Of a stretch of DNA of 64,000 nt, positions 1 through 8,124 are shown piece after piece (within the stretch, counting starts at the first letter, position 1; each line of letters opens with the position of its first letter). The position numbers and the translations under genes are program-made. A model generated the notes under the pieces. The model saw only the letters and a program-made list of their open reading frames with translations, searched no databases and was not told the DNA's origin. Origin of the DNA: Acidobacteriota bacterium (lineage in GTDB: Bacteria > Acidobacteriota > Terriglobia > Terriglobales > Acidobacteriaceae); NCBI GenBank assembly GCA_021792135.1, contig JAJYVF010000013.1, forward strand, positions 1 through 64,000, read 5' to 3'.

Positions 1-60
1 GGCCTCAACCTGCTTCAGCGCAGCGATGATCTGCGCCTCCGTGTGTCTGCTCCTGCTCAT
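1..60 (-). CDS. IS3-family transposase OrfA, N-terminal fragment
   Basis: Twenty codons from ATG at 60 read MSRSRHTEAQIIAALKQVEA, the standard opening of the IS3-type OrfA helix-turn-helix subunit that binds the element ends before OrfB catalyses transposition. The frame is open to the window edge, so the protein is cut by the window and not visibly broken. The family is recognised with good confidence from this segment alone; the subgroup cannot be assigned. Confidence 0.75.
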   Translation of the reverse strand, partial: MSRSRHTEAQIIAALKQVEA

Positions 61-125
61 CAGCCCTTCCCCTTTCCTTCGTCCAGATCGTATTCCGTTC
101 TGGACCGATTCTGGGGGTCAGGTCA
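1..125 (-). mobile_element. End of an IS3-family insertion sequence
   Basis: The first 60 bases encode, on the minus strand, the start of a typical IS3-family OrfA. Beyond it lies a noncoding stretch ending in GGGGGTCAGGTCA (113-125). Read outward this is TGACCTGACCCCC, which resembles a terminal inverted repeat of this family. The rest of the element lies left of the window, so the other end and the target duplication cannot be checked. The boundary at 125 is an inference from the TGA-type tip. Confidence 0.65.
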
Positions 126-292
126 CCGTGCAGGCGGGACAGCAGTTTCTCTATATTTTGGGGGAGGTCACATACAACGACGTGGTTTTCAAGAAGCGAC
201 ATCACACCACGTTTTGCCTCAGACTTGAAGACCTCAAAACGCTGGCTTTGACTCAATGCCAAAGCTTCAACGACATGGACTGAGTATCCGTT
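126..292 (-). pseudogene. Gene fragment interrupted by the IS element
   Basis: A minus-strand frame from a TGA at 293-295 runs through about 55 protein-like residues (VHVVEALALSQSQRF, then VVVCDLPQNIEKLLSRL) straight into the IS end at 125. It has no ATG start; a TTG lies at 262. It looks like part of a real protein cut by the insertion, but I do not recognise a family and chance coding cannot be excluded. Confidence 0.25.
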
Positions 293-325
293 TCAGTGTG
301 AACCAACCAGCCCTCGCCAGGGTGC

Positions 326-361
326 CCCACCCTTGTCGCCATCTTTTGGCGACAGGGTGGG
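326..361. repeat. Stem-loop repeat upstream of the AIM24-family gene
   Basis: CCCACCCTTGTCGCC (326-340) pairs with GGCGACAGGGTGGG (348-361) around a 7-base loop, with a single bulged base. There is no T-run in either direction, so it looks like a dispersed intergenic hairpin and not a classical terminator. Confidence 0.6.
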
Positions 362-412
362 ATTCACAACCCACTCCCACAGCCCCGATTCCCCATGTAC
401 CATAATTGCGCC

Positions 413-1174
413 ATGCAAAACCGTATCGTCGGAACCACCATGCCCGTGCTCGAGTTCCTCCTCGAGCCCAGCGACGCCATCATCTCCGAAGCCGGCGAGC
501 TCTCCTGGATGTCGGCCAACGTGCAGATGACCACCCACACCCAGTTCGCCGGAGGCGGCGGCATCTTCGGCGCCATCAGGCGCGTGGCTGGCGGCGGCAG
601 CCTCTTCATGACCGAGTACCGCCCTGTCGGCGGACCCGGCGAGCTGGCCTTCGCCACCCGCGTCCCCGGCCATATCGTCCCCGTCGAGGTCGGCCCCGGC
701 AGCGAATACATGGTCCACCGCCACGGCTTCCTCTGCGCCACTTCCGCCATCCAGATCGGTGTCGGCTTCCAGCAGTCCCTCGGCGCCGGCATCTTCGGCG
801 GCGCCGGCTTCTTGCTCCAGAAGATCTCCGGCCAGGGCACCGCCTGGCTCGAACTCTCCGGCGAACTCGTCACCCGCGACCTGGGCCCCGGCGAAACCCT
901 CCTCGTCCACCCCGGCCATGTCGGAGCCTTCCAGGCCAGCGTCGGCTTCCAGATCACCATGGTGCGCGGCGTCCGCAACCTGATCTTCGGAGGCGATGGC
1001 ATCTTCCTCGCCGCCCTCACCGGCCCGGGCCACATCTGGCTGCAGACGCTGCCCATCTCCCGCCTCGCCCACCAGATCGCCGAATACCTGCCCGCCCAGG
1101 AACGCAGCCAGACGGCCCAGGCCGGTGTCCTTGGCGGCATCGTCGGCTCCGTCCTCGACAACATGAACCGGTAG
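413..1174 (+). CDS. AIM24/TIGR00266-family protein
   Basis: A 253-residue protein of the TIGR00266/AIM24 beta-sandwich family. Members are widespread in bacteria without a settled biochemical role; the mitochondrial relative Aim24 affects membrane organisation. The opening (MQNRIVGTTMPVLEFLLEP) and the glycine-rich stretch GGGGIFGAIRRVAGGGSLF at about 50-70 are characteristic. An ATG 18 bases upstream is in frame, but family proteins start at the position chosen here. No signal peptide or membrane segment is seen. The gene stands alone, with a strong hairpin just behind its stop. Confidence 0.8.
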   Translation: MQNRIVGTTMPVLEFLLEPSDAIISEAGELSWMSANVQMTTHTQFAGGGGIFGAIRRVAGGGSLFMTEYRPVGGPGELAFATRVPGHIVPVEVGPGSEYMVHRHGFLCATSAIQIGVGFQQSLGAGIFGGAGFLLQKISGQGTAWLELSGELVTRDLGPGETLLVHPGHVGAFQASVGFQITMVRGVRNLIFGGDGIFLAALTGPGHIWLQTLPISRLAHQIAEYLPAQERSQTAQAGVLGGIVGSVLDNMNR

Positions 1175-1554
1175 CTGCCCTCTCTCATCGCGCCCTTCCT
1201 CCAGGAAGGGCGCGCCAGGCCAACCACCGCCGCTGCGTTCCGGATCGCTGACCGGCATTGGGGCACTCCCCCGGGGTGTCGCCCGGGCAGGATGCCGGTT
1301 CTGCCGCCGACCGGCGTGCTCGCCGGTTTGACAACAGGGGAGCGGTCCATCGTGGGCCGCGACGAGTAACTCATTCGCGAAGCCCGGATCAGCGAGGCGG
1401 AGCGCACACAGGTAGATTCAGCAAACGCAAAACGGATGATGCGCATCGATCGCCCCATCGGGATGACGAGTCACGGCTGAGTCGCCATGACACTGGGGGA
1501 GCGATTTATTCCCTCCCTGCCGCGAGGCGAAGCAGGAATGCTCGCCGCTCCGGC
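1175..1554. other. 380-base stretch without a convincing gene
   Basis: Apart from the hairpin, a plus-strand frame from ATG near 1291 reads protein-like on both sides of an in-frame TAA near 1366 (MPVLPPTGVLAGLTTGERS, then LIREARISEAERTQVDS) and ends near 1482. This could be a decayed small gene. Nothing else is supported here. Confidence 0.3.
1190..1213. terminator. Perfect hairpin behind the AIM24-family gene
   Basis: GCGCCCTTCC (1190-1199), loop TCCA, GGAAGGGCGC (1204-1213): a perfect 10-bp stem 15 bases after the stop codon. It lacks a U-tract, so it is either a weak or factor-assisted terminator or an intergenic repeat. Confidence 0.45.
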
Positions 1555-2652
1555 TTAGTGGCAGGGTTCCAGTCGGCGAGCGCCTGTGCCTGCCGCTGAG
1601 CCGTTCCCGCGACTTGCGGTATCGGCGGCCAGACAATACCGCGCCAGGTCCTCGCCGGCGAACACCGGTCCCGAATAATACTCCTTCACCCCGGCGAGGA
1701 ACCGCTGCCCATCCAGGCCGCCAACGAAATGATCCAGGATCACGGCCTTTACCTTCGCTTCTGAAGCCAGCTCGCCCACAGCTTTCATCGGAAGGTGCTC
1801 CATCCGCATGTGCGCCAGGAGCGGGTTCATATTTGCTGCAGTTTCGAAGCGCATGGCATTCTCGATCGCCTTCAGATCCTCGACTTCCGAGATGAGCACG
1901 TCCGCGCCTTTCGCCAGGGCTTCCACCGCCGCGCTCGGCCCCGTGTCTCCGGTAAAGACAATCGCACCGTAGCGCGTCTCGAATCGGTAGGAGTACGACC
2001 TCATGATCGCCTGGTCTTTCGCCGGCAGGAGCTGGTAATGCGTGTTCTCCGCCGCCGTAACCCGAATCCTGTCGTCCTGATACACCAGCCCATCGTGATC
2101 GATCACATGCACCCTGAATGGATCGAACAGCGCGTTCCTGCCAATCGGCTCGGCGGCAAAGATTGCGTACGGAATCCTGATGAAGTTGTAGGCGGCGCTC
2201 ACCAGCGCAGGCGTTTGCGGCGGCCCGTAGATATTGAATTCCTGCCCGCTTTCAGGCGCGGCGAAATCCAGGTAGTGGTAGTCATTCGCCAGCACGTCGA
2301 CAAGGCCGAGCGCGTGGTCCGGATGATTGTGGGTAATGAAAATGGTCCCGATTGTCGGCGACCGCACACCGGCTTCGAGCATGCGCCGCATGGTGCCGAT
2401 GCCGCAGTCGATCAGATACGGCCGCCCATCCACGATCAGCAGGGTCGCCGATTCCGATCGCTGCTTTGTGAGCGCAGGGCCTCCATGGGTGCCGAGCAGC
2501 AGAATCTGAACGCCCTTCCCCGCTTCCGCCGGCGGCACGTTCTGCGCAGCCGAGCGCGCGGGCGTCATGCCCAGAGCCAGAACAGCCGCTACGATTCTAA
2601 AAACATCGCGCCATCCAACTGGGCTTGTCTTCCTGAGGACACTTTTACTCAC
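1555..2652 (-). CDS. Exported metallo-beta-lactamase-fold hydrolase
   Basis: A 365-residue protein. A GTG start at 2652 is preferred over the longer open frame because GGAGGGGG lies 7 bases before it and a signal-like segment follows (IVAAVLALGMTPARSAAQ). The mature part has the beta-lactamase-fold metal motif THNHPDH at about residues 146-152, a later GDTGPS (third ligand Asp) and LDHFVGG near the C-terminus. The order matches the RNase Z/arylsulfatase-like branch, which hydrolyses phosphodiesters, sulfate esters or lactones. Substrate cannot be told from sequence. It is probably periplasmic. Confidence 0.75.
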   Translation of the reverse strand: MSKSVLRKTSPVGWRDVFRIVAAVLALGMTPARSAAQNVPPAEAGKGVQILLLGTHGGPALTKQRSESATLLIVDGRPYLIDCGIGTMRRMLEAGVRSPTIGTIFITHNHPDHALGLVDVLANDYHYLDFAAPESGQEFNIYGPPQTPALVSAAYNFIRIPYAIFAAEPIGRNALFDPFRVHVIDHDGLVYQDDRIRVTAAENTHYQLLPAKDQAIMRSYSYRFETRYGAIVFTGDTGPSAAVEALAKGADVLISEVEDLKAIENAMRFETAANMNPLLAHMRMEHLPMKAVGELASEAKVKAVILDHFVGGLDGQRFLAGVKEYYSGPVFAGEDLARYCLAADTASRGNGSAAGTGARRLEPCH

Positions 2653-2780
2653 CGTCAAACCCCCTCCAGTGTCCTCGGCCTCAGCCAACACAGCTCCCCC
2701 TGCGCTCTCGGTAACCATATCCTGCAATTGAAGCACAAAGCCCAGCGAACCTTCGACGTCTGCCACAGGCTCTTAAGTCC

Positions 2781-3176
2781 TCAGCTCAAAGCCTTCTTCA
2801 CCAGTTCGCTGATCCTTGCCTCTTCGGCTGCGGTCAGCTCCTTCAGCGCGTAAGCGGTCGGCCACATGACGCCTTCATCGAGCTTCGCCTCGTGCATGAA
2901 CCCGAATGTCGCGTACCTCGTCTTGAATCTCTGAGCACTCTGGAAAAAGCAGACAACCTTGCCATCCCTGGCATAGGCGGGCATCCCGTACCAGAGCCTG
3001 GGGGAGAGGGTTGGCGCACTGGCCCTGATAATCGCGTGCAGCCGCTCCCCGATCGCGCGATCCGGTTCCGGCATCGCAGCGATGCTCGCGAGCACGGCGC
3101 TTTCCCCGTCGGCCTTCTTCGCGCGCGGGCCGGAGTCTTGTTGCCTGAGAGCTGTTTCTTCCTTGGTCTTCTTCAT
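2781..3176 (-). CDS. DUF1801 (YdhG-like) protein
   Basis: A 131-residue cytosolic protein of the DUF1801/YdhG family, which adopts a small frataxin-like alpha/beta fold; biochemical role poorly defined. The core [20 protein letters not shown] at about 60-80 and the alternating basic/aromatic segment after it ([11 protein letters not shown]) are typical. The first 25 residues are Lys/Arg-rich and probably disordered. No operon partner is evident: the next gene in the same direction begins over 100 bases away. Confidence 0.7.
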   Translation of the reverse strand: MKKTKEETALRQQDSGPRAKKADGESAVLASIAAMPEPDRAIGERLHAIIRASAPTLSPRLWYGMPAYARDGKVVCFFQSAQRFKTRYATFGFMHEAKLDEGVMWPTAYALKELTAAEEARISELVKKALS

Positions 3177-3359
3177 AAGTGGTTTGCCCCCCTTTCCGAA
3201 GCCGCGTCCTGCGGCATCTGCGTAGCGGACCGCCCCTGGACCCGCCCGGCTGTGCGGCCGAAGCTCCTTGCGACCATGGCCCGCCGGCGCGGTCAGGGAT
3301 GAATCCCGCCTCTCAGCGCGCGGCTTCCCGGCGAGCGCCGGGGAATCCTCTCCGAGCTT

Positions 3360-3602
3360 CTACTCCCGCCCCACCAGCACCCGCAGAAACTGGCGCCCGT
3401 CCATGCGATACTTGAACGCCTTGCGTCCATCGATGAAAACCACCGGCACCTCCTCGGTGTACTTCTGCTGCAATTGCGGATCGGCGTCGATGTCCACCTC
3501 GCGCCACTGAAAGTCCGCCTCGCCCCGGAGCCGCGTAAGCGTCTCCTTCACTATGTCGCAGAGATGACACCCCTTGCGCGAATACACCACCACCTCGTGC
3601 AT
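3360..3602 (-). CDS. Glutaredoxin-like thiol protein
   Basis: An 80-residue thioredoxin-fold protein with the redox pair CHLC at residues 12-15 (YSRKGCHLCDIVK) and the cis-proline segment EEVPVVFIDG. It belongs to the short DUF836/glutaredoxin-like group that exchanges disulfides in the cytosol. It lies downstream of the sulfur-transfer genes in the same orientation, separated by about 125 bases. It may serve that pathway or be independently transcribed. Confidence 0.75.
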   Translation of the reverse strand: MHEVVVYSRKGCHLCDIVKETLTRLRGEADFQWREVDIDADPQLQQKYTEEVPVVFIDGRKAFKYRMDGRQFLRVLVGRE

Positions 3603-3726
3603 AGGGCGATTCTAAACGCGAACGTCATCGCGCCGTCCAGCGCTCACGGCGCGGATGCCCCGCCACTCCCGCAAAACCGCCTGCCGAAATGGCCCCCATC
3701 CCGGAAATCCGGCATTCCATGCGCCA

Positions 3727-4206
3727 TCAGGTGAAAATGATCTGCCCTCCGGCCGCCTTTTCGTAGAATTGCCCCACGGAGATCACGCCGTCCACCTCCG
3801 GACAAAAGTCATCCGGCTTCAGATGGAACATGTCCACCGTGGCCTTGCAGGCGTAGATCTCGGCGCCGGAATCGTGGATCATGGTCAGGAACTCGCCCAC
3901 CGGCGGAATGTCGATCTTTTCCATCTCCCTCTTCATCATCGATGTCGCGAACGATGACATCCCCGGCACCGCCCCAAGCAGCGTGGGCATGTGCATGGCA
4001 GGATTGCCGACCGTCGCCACTTTCAGGTTGTGCATGCGCTTGCTGATGATGGCGTCGAGCCCGAAGAAGGTGAAGAAGAGCGACGCGTCAATGCCCTCCA
4101 TGCGTGCGCCGTTTGCCATGATCAGCCCCGGATAAACGCCTTCCAGCGAGCCATGCGAAACGATGATCGAGACTTTCTCAATGGGGTGTGCCGATGTGTT
4201 TGCCAT
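3727..4206 (-). CDS. DsrE-family sulfur-carrier protein
   Basis: A 159-residue DsrE/DsrF/DrsH-like protein. The family carries persulfide on a cysteine during sulfide or thiosulfate oxidation or tRNA thiolation. The family Cys is visible in AEIYACKATVDMF at about residues 115-127. The middle (MHMPTLLGAVPGMSSFATSMM) is a less conserved, membrane-hugging-like segment seen in DsrE2-type members. It is the last gene of the sqr-DUF1641-tusE-dsrE unit and starts 16 bases after the tusE-like gene. Function is inferred from family and context. Confidence 0.8.
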   Translation of the reverse strand: MANTSAHPIEKVSIIVSHGSLEGVYPGLIMANGARMEGIDASLFFTFFGLDAIISKRMHNLKVATVGNPAMHMPTLLGAVPGMSSFATSMMKREMEKIDIPPVGEFLTMIHDSGAEIYACKATVDMFHLKPDDFCPEVDGVISVGQFYEKAAGGQIIFT

Positions 4207-4221
4207 CTCATCTTCTCCGCG

Positions 4222-4539
4222 TCAGATGCATCCTTTGGGTTTGGGCAGTCCGGCGATGCGCGCCGCTTTCTTCGCAGGCCCCTTGGGAAAGAGCTGATAC
4301 AGGGTCTTCGTATCCACGCCGCTCTCTTTGGTGAGCCGCCGAATCGAAGGCGAGTCCCCTTCCTTCTCGAATACGGACCGCATGAAGTTGATCACCGCCC
4401 AGTGCTGCGGCGTCAGCTCCGCAATTCCTTCGGTCGCGGCAATCTCGCGTGCGACCTCTTCATTCCATTCCTTGCGGTCGGCAAGATTCCCGTCCGCATC
4501 CAGTGCCAGTGTCTTTCCTCCCAATATCGCTGTTTGCAT
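4222..4539 (-). CDS. tusE: TusE/DsrC-family sulfur-transfer protein
   Basis: A 105-residue DsrC/TusE protein with the conserved flexible C-terminal arm ending PKPKGCI, in which the penultimate Cys accepts persulfide. The second cysteine of true DsrC, about ten residues upstream, is Ala here (KKAARIAG). It therefore resembles TusE/RspA-type carriers and not trisulfide-forming DsrC. It lies 3 bases downstream of the DUF1641 gene and 15 upstream of dsrE, so the three products are probably made together as a persulfide relay from the SQR-like enzyme. Confidence 0.85.
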   Translation of the reverse strand: MQTAILGGKTLALDADGNLADRKEWNEEVAREIAATEGIAELTPQHWAVINFMRSVFEKEGDSPSIRRLTKESGVDTKTLYQLFPKGPAKKAARIAGLPKPKGCI

Positions 4540-4542
4540 GGA

Positions 4543-5250
4543 TCACCTCGTACTTGTTGAAGTTGAGTTTTTCCCGGACGCTACCGTTGGCGTGGCATGC
4601 GCTCCAACGACCTTCAGAAATTCCACCAGGATGGCCACTCCCCGCCGAGCCTCCGTGGAATTGAGATCGCGGAGAATGGCAGGGACCGACTTGTTCACAT
4701 CCATGGTCGCCTGCACCCGCCCGAAGCCGTGGATGATCGCCTCAAGCGCCTCCAGAACTTCCGGCTTCGTAACCTCCCGCAGGAATCCGACCAGCTGCGG
4801 CACGCTCGCCTCCACCTGGCGCCAGTCTTCGGCCGTGTGCGCGCGAACCAGCGCATCGCCCACGCGCACTCCCGCGGATACTGCGCCGAAGTAGCCCCTC
4901 TCCTGCAGGGATTGGTTGGCATGCACCATCCTTCGCATCCCGTCGCGCAGGATCGGTTGCACATCCTCAATGAAGTCAGCGGCACTCTGCAACTGCTGGA
5001 TGGCGCTCTCAAACAGGTGCGCGTTGGCAAGGAGGGCTTTGAGCAGGCTCACCATTTCGGCTGGGCGCAGATCGGCAGTGCCAAATGCCATGACCGCGTC
5101 GCGCATTGCATCCTTGCCCACCAGCGAAAGGTCGGCCGCAAGATCTTCCGCGCTGCTTCTGAAGCGCCTTAGATTCGCAAGCTCTTCGACAATGAAGTCC
5201 AGCTTGCGATCCAGTTCTGTGAATCGATCCTCAACCGGTAAAGTAGCCAT
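4543..5250 (-). CDS. DUF1641-domain helical protein
   Basis: A 235-residue, largely alpha-helical protein with DUF1641 in the C-terminal half (EALEAIIHGFGRVQATMDVN and following). DUF1641 proteins are recurrent partners of sulfide:quinone-type flavoproteins and of formate dehydrogenase clusters; their role is unknown, possibly membrane or quinone coupling. The start overlaps the sqr stop by one base, which points to translational coupling. The N-terminus carries an Arg/Glu-rich coiled-coil-like stretch. It has no cysteine, so it is not itself a sulfur carrier. Confidence 0.7.
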   Translation of the reverse strand: MATLPVEDRFTELDRKLDFIVEELANLRRFRSSAEDLAADLSLVGKDAMRDAVMAFGTADLRPAEMVSLLKALLANAHLFESAIQQLQSAADFIEDVQPILRDGMRRMVHANQSLQERGYFGAVSAGVRVGDALVRAHTAEDWRQVEASVPQLVGFLREVTKPEVLEALEAIIHGFGRVQATMDVNKSVPAILRDLNSTEARRGVAILVEFLKVVGAHATPTVASGKNSTSTSTR

Positions 5251-6482
5251 TAGACCACCTGCTTTCCCGCCATCAGCATTTCATTGGCAATCGGCAATTC
5301 CACTCCACGAAGCAGCAGGTTCCAGTAAACCCAGCGGAACATCAGCTTCCCGTAGTGATTGATGGCGCTTTCGCCCAGGAGTTTGAACGGTCCGACCCCG
5401 GGAAGGGGAAATGCGCCGGGTAATGGCTCGGTTTCGTAATTAAAGTCGATCAGCATGCCCTTGCCATAACCGGATTCGATGAAGCAGTTCGCGTGCCCAT
5501 CGAACTGGGCCCGCGGAGCTCTGCCCTCGATGTGCTCCATAATTTTCTCGAACAGAATCTCCGATTCGAAGTGCGCCACCGAGCCGGCCTTGGATGCGGG
5601 CAGATTCGTGGCATCGCCGATCACGAAAACATCCTCCAGTCCTTCGGCGCTCAGCGTCTGCCGGTTGGTGGGTACAAAGTTCAGCTCGTTGCCGATGCCG
5701 CTGCGGGCAATGGCTGGATCGCCCATATTCGTGGGGATTGACACCAGCAGATCGTACTTCACTTCGCTGTCGTCCCACGCCACCAGCTTCTTCTCGTCGT
5801 TGTCGACCCGCGCCAGGCCGAAATCGGGAGTCACCGAGATGCCCTTGCGTTCGAGAAATTCACCCAGTACGCGGCTCGATGTCGGCTTGGTGAACGCCCC
5901 TGACAGCGGAGTCACCAGGTGAATATCCACCTTGTCGCGCATCCCCCGCTCGGTAAAGTAGGCATCGGCCAGAAACAGAAACTCCAGCGGCGCTACCGGA
6001 CACTTGATGGGCATTTCCGCGATGCTCAGAACCAGTCTGCCGCCCTGCCAGGTCTTGAGGAATCGGGCCAGGCGTTCCGCTCCCAGGGGCGTGTAAAAAT
6101 CGAACTTGCTGCGCCCCCACCCTTCATCCAGCAGCCCTTCGGTCTGCTCCGGGTGTATGTCTGCTCCGGTGCCGATGATCAGACAGTCGTAGCGCAGCGC
6201 CTCGCCGTTGGCCAGGACAACCTTCTTCTTGCCAGCATCGATGTGGTCGATGCTCGAAAGAATAAAGCGCACTCGCCCGGGCAGGTACTGCCGCCGCGGC
6301 CGCACCAGATCGCGCATCCGGTAAATATCGAACGGAACGAAGAGAAACCCCGGCTGGTAGTAGTGCTCCTCTTTGCCGTCCACAACGGTAATGCGCCAGT
6401 CCCGCTCATCCAATGCCCGGGCCAGCTTGTTGGCCATGATCGTTCCGGCAGTGCCCCCGCCCAGAATCAACATGTGACGCAT
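5250..6482 (-). CDS. Sulfide:quinone oxidoreductase-like FAD protein
   Basis: A 410-residue flavoprotein of the SQR/FCSD group, which oxidises sulfide at the cytoplasmic membrane and passes electrons to quinone, leaving persulfide. The N-terminal dinucleotide motif is LGGGTAGTIMANKLA (residues 6-20); FAD contacts follow at LIIGTGADIHPEQ and VFVIGDATNLPASKAG. Candidate redox cysteines are MPIKCPVAP (near 160) and HANCFIESG (near 340). The Cys usually found near 128 is not apparent, so catalytic class is uncertain. It is the first gene of a four-gene unit. A sigma-54-type promoter lies about 85 bases upstream. Confidence 0.8.
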   Translation of the reverse strand: MRHMLILGGGTAGTIMANKLARALDERDWRITVVDGKEEHYYQPGFLFVPFDIYRMRDLVRPRRQYLPGRVRFILSSIDHIDAGKKKVVLANGEALRYDCLIIGTGADIHPEQTEGLLDEGWGRSKFDFYTPLGAERLARFLKTWQGGRLVLSIAEMPIKCPVAPLEFLFLADAYFTERGMRDKVDIHLVTPLSGAFTKPTSSRVLGEFLERKGISVTPDFGLARVDNDEKKLVAWDDSEVKYDLLVSIPTNMGDPAIARSGIGNELNFVPTNRQTLSAEGLEDVFVIGDATNLPASKAGSVAHFESEILFEKIMEHIEGRAPRAQFDGHANCFIESGYGKGMLIDFNYETEPLPGAFPLPGVGPFKLLGESAINHYGKLMFRWVYWNLLLRGVELPIANEMLMAGKQVV

Positions 6483-6564
6483 CGTGAATCTCCTTCGTCA
6501 ACCGGCTGGATTTCATCGCGTGCGGATTTCATCGCGTCGATCTCAAACCGTCTGCAAGAGATTG

Positions 6565-6580
6565 AGCATGCGGCGGGCCA
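6565..6580 (-). promoter_or_regulatory. Sigma-54-type -24/-12 promoter for the sulfur operon
   Basis: On the minus strand the sequence is TGGCCCGCCGCATGCT. It matches TGGCACG-N4-TTGCW at all but two positions, and keeps the essential GG and GC at the exact spacing. Transcription would begin near 6555, giving a leader of about 70 bases before sqr. The gene upstream encodes a sigma-54 activator, which supports the call. Confidence 0.65.
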
Positions 6581-6628
6581 AAGATTTTCTCTTGATCTAT
6601 CTGTCACTTACGGGAATTACGTCGCAAA

Positions 6629-6665
6629 GGGTGAGACAGTTTGTTGCAACATTCCGTCTCAACCC
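6629..6665. promoter_or_regulatory. Palindromic upstream activator site
   Basis: GGGTGAGAC (6629-6637) and GTCTCAACCC (6656-6665) form an inverted repeat with one bulge. They enclose a perfect 10-bp palindrome, TGTTGCAACA (6642-6651). The centre is about 92 bases upstream of the predicted sigma-54 start, the usual place for an enhancer-binding protein. The likely ligand is the adjacent PAS/AAA+/Fis activator. Confidence 0.55.
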
Positions 6666-6690
6666 TGAAACAAAATGTATGAAGAACCGC

Positions 6691-8124
6691 TCAGGCGAGG
6701 TGCAGCTCTCGCATCCGGCGCCACAGGGTTGCCCGGCTGATACCCAGTTCCCTGGCAGCCTCGGCGCGCTTCCAGCGGTGAGCATCGAGCACCGCGCGCA
6801 GATGGTCGGCCTGCAGCGCTTCCGCCCCAGCCGGCCCAGCCTGTGCGCCCTCTGCCTGTGGATTCGGGCCGGGAGCCGCGGTCGCACCGGCTTCGGCCCC
6901 GTGTGCCGGCTGCCCGATCTCTTCCGGCAGGTCTTCGGGCAATATTGTCTCCCGGTGCGCGACCGTCACAGCGTATTCGATCGCATTCGCCAGTTCCCGT
7001 ACGTTTCCCGGCCAGGAATAATTCAGCAGCAGGCGCATGGCCTGAGGCGAGATCCGCCGCACCAGTCCGTTCTGGGACGTGATGCGATTCAGCAGGCTCA
7101 GCGACAGGGGCGGAATATCCTCCCGGCGGTCGCGCAGCGGCGGAACCTCGATGGGAACGACACAAAGCCGGTAATAGAGGTCTTCGCGGAACCTGCCCTG
7201 CCGCAGAGCTACTCGCAAATCGGCGTTGGTCGCGGCGATCATGCGCGCATGGGTCGTCCGCGTACTGCTCTCGCCAAGGCGCTGATACTGTCGCTCCTGC
7301 AATACGCGCAGCAGTTTCACCTGTAACGACGGCGGCAGGTCACCGATCTCGTCCAGAAAGAGCGTTCCGTGCGAAGCCAGTTCGAAGCGTCCCACGCGAT
7401 CCCGAATCGCTCCGGTGAACGCCCCGCGCACATGACCGAAAAGCTCCGACTCCAGCAGCTCGGCAGGAAGTGCGCCGCAGTTCACCGCCACAAAGGGCCC
7501 TCCGCTGCGAGGGGAGTGCTGATGAATTGCCCGCGCCACCACTTCCTTTCCGGTGCCGCTTTCCCCCGTAATCAGAACCGTGGCTTCGCTTTGCTGCAGC
7601 GTCTCCACCATCCTGAAGATGCGCAGCATCACGGGGGAACAGGCTACCGCGCCGGAGTAAAACACCGGCGCATTGGGGCTGCTCCCCTCTTCATCCGCCG
7701 GCCGCAGCAGGACGAGGTAGCGGACCTTCGGGTCGCAGATCTCCGAGCTGTCGGACACCAGCGGCGCGGTTGTGATGGAAACCAGCCGTGGAGACGCGCC
7801 GTTGAACGTCAGGGTCGCTCGCCACCCTTCGCGCATCTGCCCGTCCAGCAGGGCCTGCTTCAGCGGACCGCGCGCCCCAAACAGCTCCGCCCCCAGCAAC
7901 TCCTCCACCGGGCGGCCGCACACCGCCTTCGACGCGCCTTCACCCAGGAACCGATCCAGGAGATGCGACGCGTGCAGAATCCTGAAGTCCGGATCGAGGC
8001 AGACAAAGGCCCTGCCAACCGATGCCAGGGCCCAGGTGATGCCGTGAAGCGCTGCTTCGGTCAGAACATTCTCAAAGCGTTCTGAGCCGCCCAAGCGGAT
8101 CGAATCTGCGCTGGCCGTGCTCAT
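6691..8124 (-). CDS. PAS-type sigma-54-dependent transcriptional activator
   Basis: A 477-residue enhancer-binding protein. Residues about 25-155 form a PAS-like sensor ([22 protein letters not shown]). A complete AAA+ domain follows, with Walker A GESGTGKE, the sigma-54 contact loop GAFTGA, Walker [12 protein letters not shown] and an arginine-finger region. A Fis-type helix-turn-helix closes the protein ([20 protein letters not shown]). It is encoded just upstream of, and in the same direction as, the sqr operon, so it is the probable activator of that operon. No receiver domain is present, so the signal is likely sensed directly by the PAS domain. Confidence 0.85.
   Translation of the reverse strand: MSTASADSIRLGGSERFENVLTEAALHGITWALASVGRAFVCLDPDFRILHASHLLDRFLGEGASKAVCGRPVEELLGAELFGARGPLKQALLDGQMREGWRATLTFNGASPRLVSITTAPLVSDSSEICDPKVRYLVLLRPADEEGSSPNAPVFYSGAVACSPVMLRIFRMVETLQQSEATVLITGESGTGKEVVARAIHQHSPRSGGPFVAVNCGALPAELLESELFGHVRGAFTGAIRDRVGRFELASHGTLFLDEIGDLPPSLQVKLLRVLQERQYQRLGESSTRTTHARMIAATNADLRVALRQGRFREDLYYRLCVVPIEVPPLRDRREDIPPLSLSLLNRITSQNGLVRRISPQAMRLLLNYSWPGNVRELANAIEYAVTVAHRETILPEDLPEEIGQPAHGAEAGATAAPGPNPQAEGAQAGPAGAEALQADHLRAVLDAHRWKRAEAARELGISRATLWRRMRELHLA

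Noticed and set aside
364-1458. Minus-strand 364- and 321-codon frames over the AIM24-family gene
   Set aside because: Low-complexity shadows of a well-conserved plus-strand gene.
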